From: Thermomonas sp.
GTDB lineage: Bacteria; Pseudomonadota; Gammaproteobacteria; Xanthomonadales; Xanthomonadaceae
NCBI RefSeq assembly: GCF_029945965.1
Contig: NZ_JAQSDO010000015.1
Span: 372,001-436,000, forward strand
Direction: 5' to 3'
Length of the DNA: 64,000 bases
Both the position numbers and the translations under genes were made by a program. Positions 60,937 through 64,000 of this stretch are shown one piece after another. The notes below the pieces were generated by a model that saw only the letters and a program-made list of their open reading frames with translations, was not told where the DNA came from and ran no database searches. Positions within the stretch are counted from its first letter, which is position 1; every line of letters begins with the position of its first letter.

Positions 60937-61479
60937 TCAGGCCTCGGATTTTCGTCGTATTGCGTCTTCGTTGGTTGTCTCGCCGTCAGGTTCCACGAAT
61001 CCGATACGGTCCAGCGCCTGCTTCAAGGTCAGGCGGTCGCCCCACGCATCGTTCGGCAGCGCCATCAGCGCTGTCAGGCGCGCCTTGATGATTCGGTGGC
61101 CTAGCCGGAAGGCTTCCCGCTTTGCGTCATTGCTACCCTCGACGGCCGCCGGATCCGGCAGCCCCCAGTGCGCGCGAACGAAGTCGCCGAACATGATCGG
61201 GCAGACTTCAGACGCGGCCGCATCACAGACCGTGATCACCAGATCCATGGGCACCGCGTCCGCAGTTGCGAACTCGTCCCACGACTTGCTACGCAGCCCG
61301 ATGGTGGGAATGCCGTCGGCCGCAAGTTGGCTGAGCGCGTATGGGTTGACCTTGCCGGCGGGGTGGCTGCCGGCGCTGAAGACCTCGAAACGATTGCTGG
61401 ACCATGCGCGAAGCGTGGCTTCGGCGAGGACGCTGCGCGCGGAGTTTCCGGTACAAAGGAACAAGACACGATGTTTCAT
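60937..61479 (-). CDS. arsC: arsenate reductase ArsC, LMW-phosphatase type
   Basis: A 180-residue enzyme reducing As(V) to As(III). The phosphatase-like P loop FLCTGNSARS holds Cys9, and the relay cysteines Cys85 and Cys93 are in VCDAAASEVCP, as in the thioredoxin-linked pI258 class rather than the glutaredoxin-linked R773 class. The C-terminal 40 residues form an extension rich in charged residues. It lies between arsR and arsB in one operon. Confidence 0.94.
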   Translation of the reverse strand: MKHRVLFLCTGNSARSVLAEATLRAWSSNRFEVFSAGSHPAGKVNPYALSQLAADGIPTIGLRSKSWDEFATADAVPMDLVITVCDAAASEVCPIMFGDFVRAHWGLPDPAAVEGSNDAKREAFRLGHRIIKARLTALMALPNDAWGDRLTLKQALDRIGFVEPDGETTNEDAIRRKSEA

Positions 61480-61517
61480 CGGTTGGCTCTGAAGAGGGGA
61501 AATGGTTGTTGTTGAGA

Positions 61518-61850
61518 TCAGCAGGCGCGTGTCGCGGCTCGGGCCGGCGCGCAGGCCTCATCCGAAGAATCTGCGCAGCAGTTGTGAGTCAGGTAGGCGA
61601 CAAGTCCGTTCATTGCATCGAACCGCGCGCGGTAGCAGATGTTGCGGCCACGGTTCTCGCCACTGATCAATCCAGCGTGGACTAGCTCCTTCAGATGGAA
61701 GGAGAGCGTGGCCCCAGGCACGGCCAGTGCTTCGGCAATTTCACCAGCCATGCGGCCGTCTGGGCCGGCTTCGACCAACAGCCGAAAGGCGAGCAGGCGC
61801 GTCGCGTGTCCAAGTGCAGTCAGTGCAGCTATTGCCTGATTCGTTTCCAT
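61518..61850 (-). CDS. arsR: arsenic-responsive repressor ArsR
   Basis: A 110-residue winged-helix repressor (SmtB/ArsR family) with ALGHATRLLAFRLL and the recognition helix region PGATLSFHLKELVHAGL. The As(III) site of E. coli type (CVCDLC in the recognition helix) is absent. Instead cysteines cluster at the C-terminus (Cys91, Cys92, Cys100, Cys110), as in the Acidithiobacillus ferrooxidans ArsR class. The frame extends to 61901 into arsH; METNQAIAAL at 61850 fits the family and the promoter. Confidence 0.92.
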   Translation of the reverse strand: METNQAIAALTALGHATRLLAFRLLVEAGPDGRMAGEIAEALAVPGATLSFHLKELVHAGLISGENRGRNICYRARFDAMNGLVAYLTHNCCADSSDEACAPARAATRAC

Positions 61851-61861
61851 GTTTGTAGAAT
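61832..61861 (+). promoter_or_regulatory. arsH promoter, leaderless
   Basis: TTGCCT (61832-61837), 18 bp, TAGAAT (61856-61861), then six bases to the arsH ATG at 61868. The -35 lies inside arsR. An imperfect direct repeat GAATAATCGAA/GAATATCGAA (61858-61879) spans the -10 and the start codon and is a candidate ArsR site. Confidence 0.6.
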
Positions 61862-61885
61862 AATCGAATGAATATCGAACAACAA
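61857..61885 (-). promoter_or_regulatory. arsR promoter, leaderless, sharing its -10 with arsH
   Basis: On the minus strand TTGTTG (61880-61885), 17 bp, TATTCT (61857-61862), then six bases to the arsR ATG at 61850. Its -10 overlaps the arsH -10 in all but one base, and its -35 lies inside arsH. Confidence 0.55.
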
Positions 61886-62608
61886 GTCCCAAAAGCTTCA
61901 ATCCTCAAAAACGTTGTGCCTGATCTTTTGCCGTTCCCACGGCACGATGTTCTCGGTGCCGACCCCAGTGCGCCACGCATCCTGCTGTTGTATGGCTCGT
62001 TGCGCCCGCAGTCGTACAGTCGCAAGTTGGCGCTGGAAGCCGAGCGCATCCTGCGTCACCTTGGAGCAGAAACCCGGGTGTTCGACCCGCACGCTCTGCC
62101 GATGCTGGACAGTGTCGACAAGTCCCACCCAAAAGTGCAGCAGCTACGCGAGTGGTCGCAGTGGTCCGAAGGTCAGGTATGGGTATCACCCGAGCGGCAC
62201 GGTAACGTCACGGGCGTTTTCAAGAACCAGATCGACTGGCTTCCGCTCGAGGACGGCAGCGTACGCCCGACTCAAGGACGCACGCTGGCTCTGATGCAAG
62301 TGTGCGGGGGCTCGCAATCGTTCAACGTGGTCAACACTCTGCGCATGCTGGGTCGCTGGATGCGGATGGTGACCATCCCGAATCAGTCGTCGGTTGCCAA
62401 GGCCTGGCAAGAGTTTGACGATGCCGGGTGCATGCGACCGTCGCCTTACTACGATCGCGTCGTGGATGTGATGGAAGAGCTGGTGAAATTCACTCTGATG
62501 GTGCGCGGGCGAAGTGATTATTTGGTGGATCGATACAGTGAGCGAAAAGGCGCTGATGAGGCCCGTCGTTTGGGTCGGGATTCCGGCGCCGTCGAGGTGA
62601 TTTCCTGA
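61868..62608 (+). CDS. arsH: ArsH, NADPH-dependent FMN reductase (organoarsenical oxidase)
   Basis: A 246-residue flavodoxin-like protein. FMN-binding [19 protein letters not shown] and the hallmark [22 protein letters not shown] are present, as is [22 protein letters not shown]. ArsH oxidises trivalent methylated or aromatic arsenicals to less toxic forms and produces or removes peroxide in some species. It is divergent from arsRCB with only 17 bases between start codons and has no Shine-Dalgarno. The next possible start is a GTG about 15 codons in. Confidence 0.93.
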   Translation: MNIEQQVPKASILKNVVPDLLPFPRHDVLGADPSAPRILLLYGSLRPQSYSRKLALEAERILRHLGAETRVFDPHALPMLDSVDKSHPKVQQLREWSQWSEGQVWVSPERHGNVTGVFKNQIDWLPLEDGSVRPTQGRTLALMQVCGGSQSFNVVNTLRMLGRWMRMVTIPNQSSVAKAWQEFDDAGCMRPSPYYDRVVDVMEELVKFTLMVRGRSDYLVDRYSERKGADEARRLGRDSGAVEVIS

Positions 62609-62646
62609 GCGCCTTTTTATGATCGAGTTGCCTTGCGTCCGCTTCT

Positions 62647-62802
62647 GGCCGAGGCTGTGTGAAAACTCTTGCGCTGCTTCGAGATGACGAAAAATTGATC
62701 ACTTGCGCGCCTGCTCCTTGAATTCTGGGGCTGACCACTTCGGTGCGCGTTACAGTTTTCAAGCTCATGCCACATGGCTTTAGTTTTCACACAGCCTCGG
62801 CC
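62647..62802. mobile_element. 156-bp MITE-like element with perfect terminal inverted repeats
   Basis: GAGGCTGTGTGAAAACT at 62651-62667 is mirrored by AGTTTTCACACAGCCTC at 62782-62798. GGCC flanks both sides (62647-62650 and 62799-62802), either a 4-bp target duplication or part of a 21-bp inverted repeat, because GGCC is its own complement. The interior is too short for a transposase and shows no recognisable protein. Left of it, TCCGCTTCTGGCC matches the repeat at 59525, so the insertion hit such a repeat. Confidence 0.75.
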
Positions 62803-62971
62803 GGTTGAGGACCACAGGCGGTGTGTCGCTATGCGACCCTAACCTGCCGGTGGCGATCGGCCGCTTTAGAGCTGATCCGTTGACAGAAAGGTCGCAATAG
62901 CCAGATAGGTCAAGGCAAGGCAGGACGCACCACCAAACCGCTACACTCGTTCATCTGCAGTCTGTTCGGGG
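62803..62971. other. non-coding stretch before the TolB/TPR-type gene
   Basis: No gene was recognised. A consensus -35 TTGACA (62880-62885) is followed 17 bp later only by a poor AGATAG, and a TACACT hexamer (62942-62947) lies 25 bases before the next start codon. Either could serve the downstream gene; neither is a complete promoter. Confidence 0.3.
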
Positions 62972-64000
62972 ATGTGCTGCGTGGAAGACTTCATCGAGCG
63001 CTTGAAACAGCGCAAGCTGGTGCAGTGGGCATTGGCCTATGCGGCTGCGGCGTTCGCACTGATCCAGGTGCTGGACATTGTCGCTCAGCGTTTTGGCTGG
63101 CCGGACTCGGTCGAGCGATTCACCATCGTCGCCATGGCGGTAGGGTTTTTCGTGACGCTGGTGCTAGCCTGGTACCACGGCGAGCGTGGTGTGCAGAAAA
63201 CGACCAGCACCGAGTTGCTGATACTCGCGTTGCTGCTGTCGATCGGCGGCGTGGTGGCATGGCGGTTGGCGCCCGCTCCGGCCACTATACATTCGACAGC
63301 GGCACCGAGTGGGCCTGCAGCGGGCTCAGCGGCGGCGGCAATCCCGGCCAAGTCCATCGCTGTGCTGCCGCTGGTCAACGACAGTGGCGACAAGGAACAG
63401 CAGTATTTCTCCGATGGGCTGTCCGAGGACTTCATCAACGCACTGTCGCAGTTCGCCGGCCTGAAGGTGATCGGGCGCAACTCCGCGTTCCAGTTCCGCA
63501 ACACAAAAGACGATGCTCAAACCATCGGTACGAAGCTCGATGTCGCTCATCTGCTGGAAGGCAGCGTGCGCCGCGAAGGAGACACCGTGCGCATCAGCGT
63601 TGAGCTGATCAATACCTCCGACGCCAGCACCTTGTGGTCGCAGCATTACGACCGGCCGTACAAAGATTTGTTCGCCCTGCAGGATGACATCACCCACGCC
63701 GTCGCCAGCGCCTTGCAGGCAAAACTTTTGGAAAGTGGTGGTGCCGTGGTGCAAAGCGATCGCCCACCCAGCGGCAACCTCACTGCCTACACCGCCTACC
63801 TTCAGGGCAAGTTCTATGGCGCACGCTTAATAGAAGCCGACTTGCGTCAAGCGATCACACAATACCAAGCGGCGATCCAGGCCGATCCACGTTATGCACA
63901 GTCCTATGCCGCGCTGTCAGACACGTGGACCACGTTGGCCGCCGCTTTCCTCACTGGATCGGAAGCCCAGCAGGCGTACGCGAAAGCGCGTGCAGCGGCC
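62972..64000 (+). CDS. TolB-like/TPR membrane protein, partial, runs off the right edge
   Basis: The first 343 codons are visible, with no stop before the window end. The N-terminus EDFIERLKQRKLVQW leads into two to three membrane helices (about 20-45, 55-70, 88-105), a Pro/Ala linker, then a TolB-N/FlgO-like domain (SIAVLPLVNDSGDKEQQYFS, DGLSEDFINAL, YLLEGSVRR-like HLLEGSVRREGD) ending near LFALQDDITHAVASAL, and the beginning of TPR units (YLQGKFYG, YQAAIQADPRYAQSYAAL). Such proteins are common in Xanthomonads, often fused to cyclase or CadC-like domains elsewhere; their function is unclear. A GTG at 62981 with GGGGAT upstream is an alternative start. Confidence 0.8.
   Translation, partial: MCCVEDFIERLKQRKLVQWALAYAAAAFALIQVLDIVAQRFGWPDSVERFTIVAMAVGFFVTLVLAWYHGERGVQKTTSTELLILALLLSIGGVVAWRLAPAPATIHSTAAPSGPAAGSAAAAIPAKSIAVLPLVNDSGDKEQQYFSDGLSEDFINALSQFAGLKVIGRNSAFQFRNTKDDAQTIGTKLDVAHLLEGSVRREGDTVRISVELINTSDASTLWSQHYDRPYKDLFALQDDITHAVASALQAKLLESGGAVVQSDRPPSGNLTAYTAYLQGKFYGARLIEADLRQAITQYQAAIQADPRYAQSYAALSDTWTTLAAAFLTGSEAQQAYAKARAAA

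Noticed and set aside
62541-62629. AAAAGGCGCT within the arsH 3' end pairing with AGCGCCTTTTT after the stop, as an arsH terminator
   Set aside because: The loop would be longer than 50 bases and starts in coding sequence; the shorter GGCGC/GCGCC version has only five pairs and a 21-base loop. Not convincing.

Overview
This high-GC chromosomal window most likely comes from a gammaproteobacterium of the Xanthomonadales (Lysobacteraceae/Xanthomonadaceae type). The reasons are the gene order nuoA-N, initiator tRNA-Met, rimP-nusA-infB-rbfA-truB-rpsO-pnp; a GTAG-type palindromic repeat pair like those described in Stenotrophomonas; an alpha-amino acid ester hydrolase very close to the Xanthomonas enzyme; and many genes whose -10 box sits directly in front of the start codon. 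The species cannot be fixed from the sequence alone. The assignment rests on remembered family features, not a database search.

Layout. 1-6425: partial glutamine amidotransferase, DEAD-box RNA helicase, SelO, a 32-residue lysine-rich protein and the ABC-F ATPase Uup. 6559-21396: complete 14-gene respiratory complex I operon with separate nuoC and nuoD. 21430-30860: initiator tRNA with its own promoter and terminator, then the ribosome maturation, transcription, translation initiation and RNA decay genes ending in rpsO and pnp. 30886-38155: MFS transporter, periplasmic alpha-amino acid ester hydrolase, esterase, DNA polymerase IV and GntP-type permease. 38328-43747: TonB-dependent receptor, acyl-CoA synthetase, alpha/beta hydrolase and MaoC hydratase, a plausible uptake and CoA-activation locus. 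43791-50879: hybrid histidine kinase fused to a solute-symporter domain, a lipase-like hydrolase, a LytS/LytTR two-component pair and a YgjP-like metallopeptidase. 51179-55263: beta-lactamase-like serine hydrolase, SOUL protein-pyrC pair and two gene relics. 55264-59491: potassium transporter Kup divergent from a shortened KdpD/KdpE pair. 59644-62608: arsenic resistance locus arsRCB divergent from arsH. 62609-64000: a MITE-like element inserted in another repeat, then a partial TolB/TPR-type membrane protein.

The first half is conserved housekeeping DNA with overlapping start/stop codons. The second half is accessory: short operons, relics and repeats. The most interesting signals are non-coding. 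Nine genes carry a -10-like hexamer exactly six bases before the start codon and no Shine-Dalgarno. In the arsR/arsH gap one seven-base segment provides the -10 box for both directions. A 156-bp transposon-like element is nested inside a dispersed stem-loop repeat. No CRISPR array, prophage or intact transposase gene was seen.
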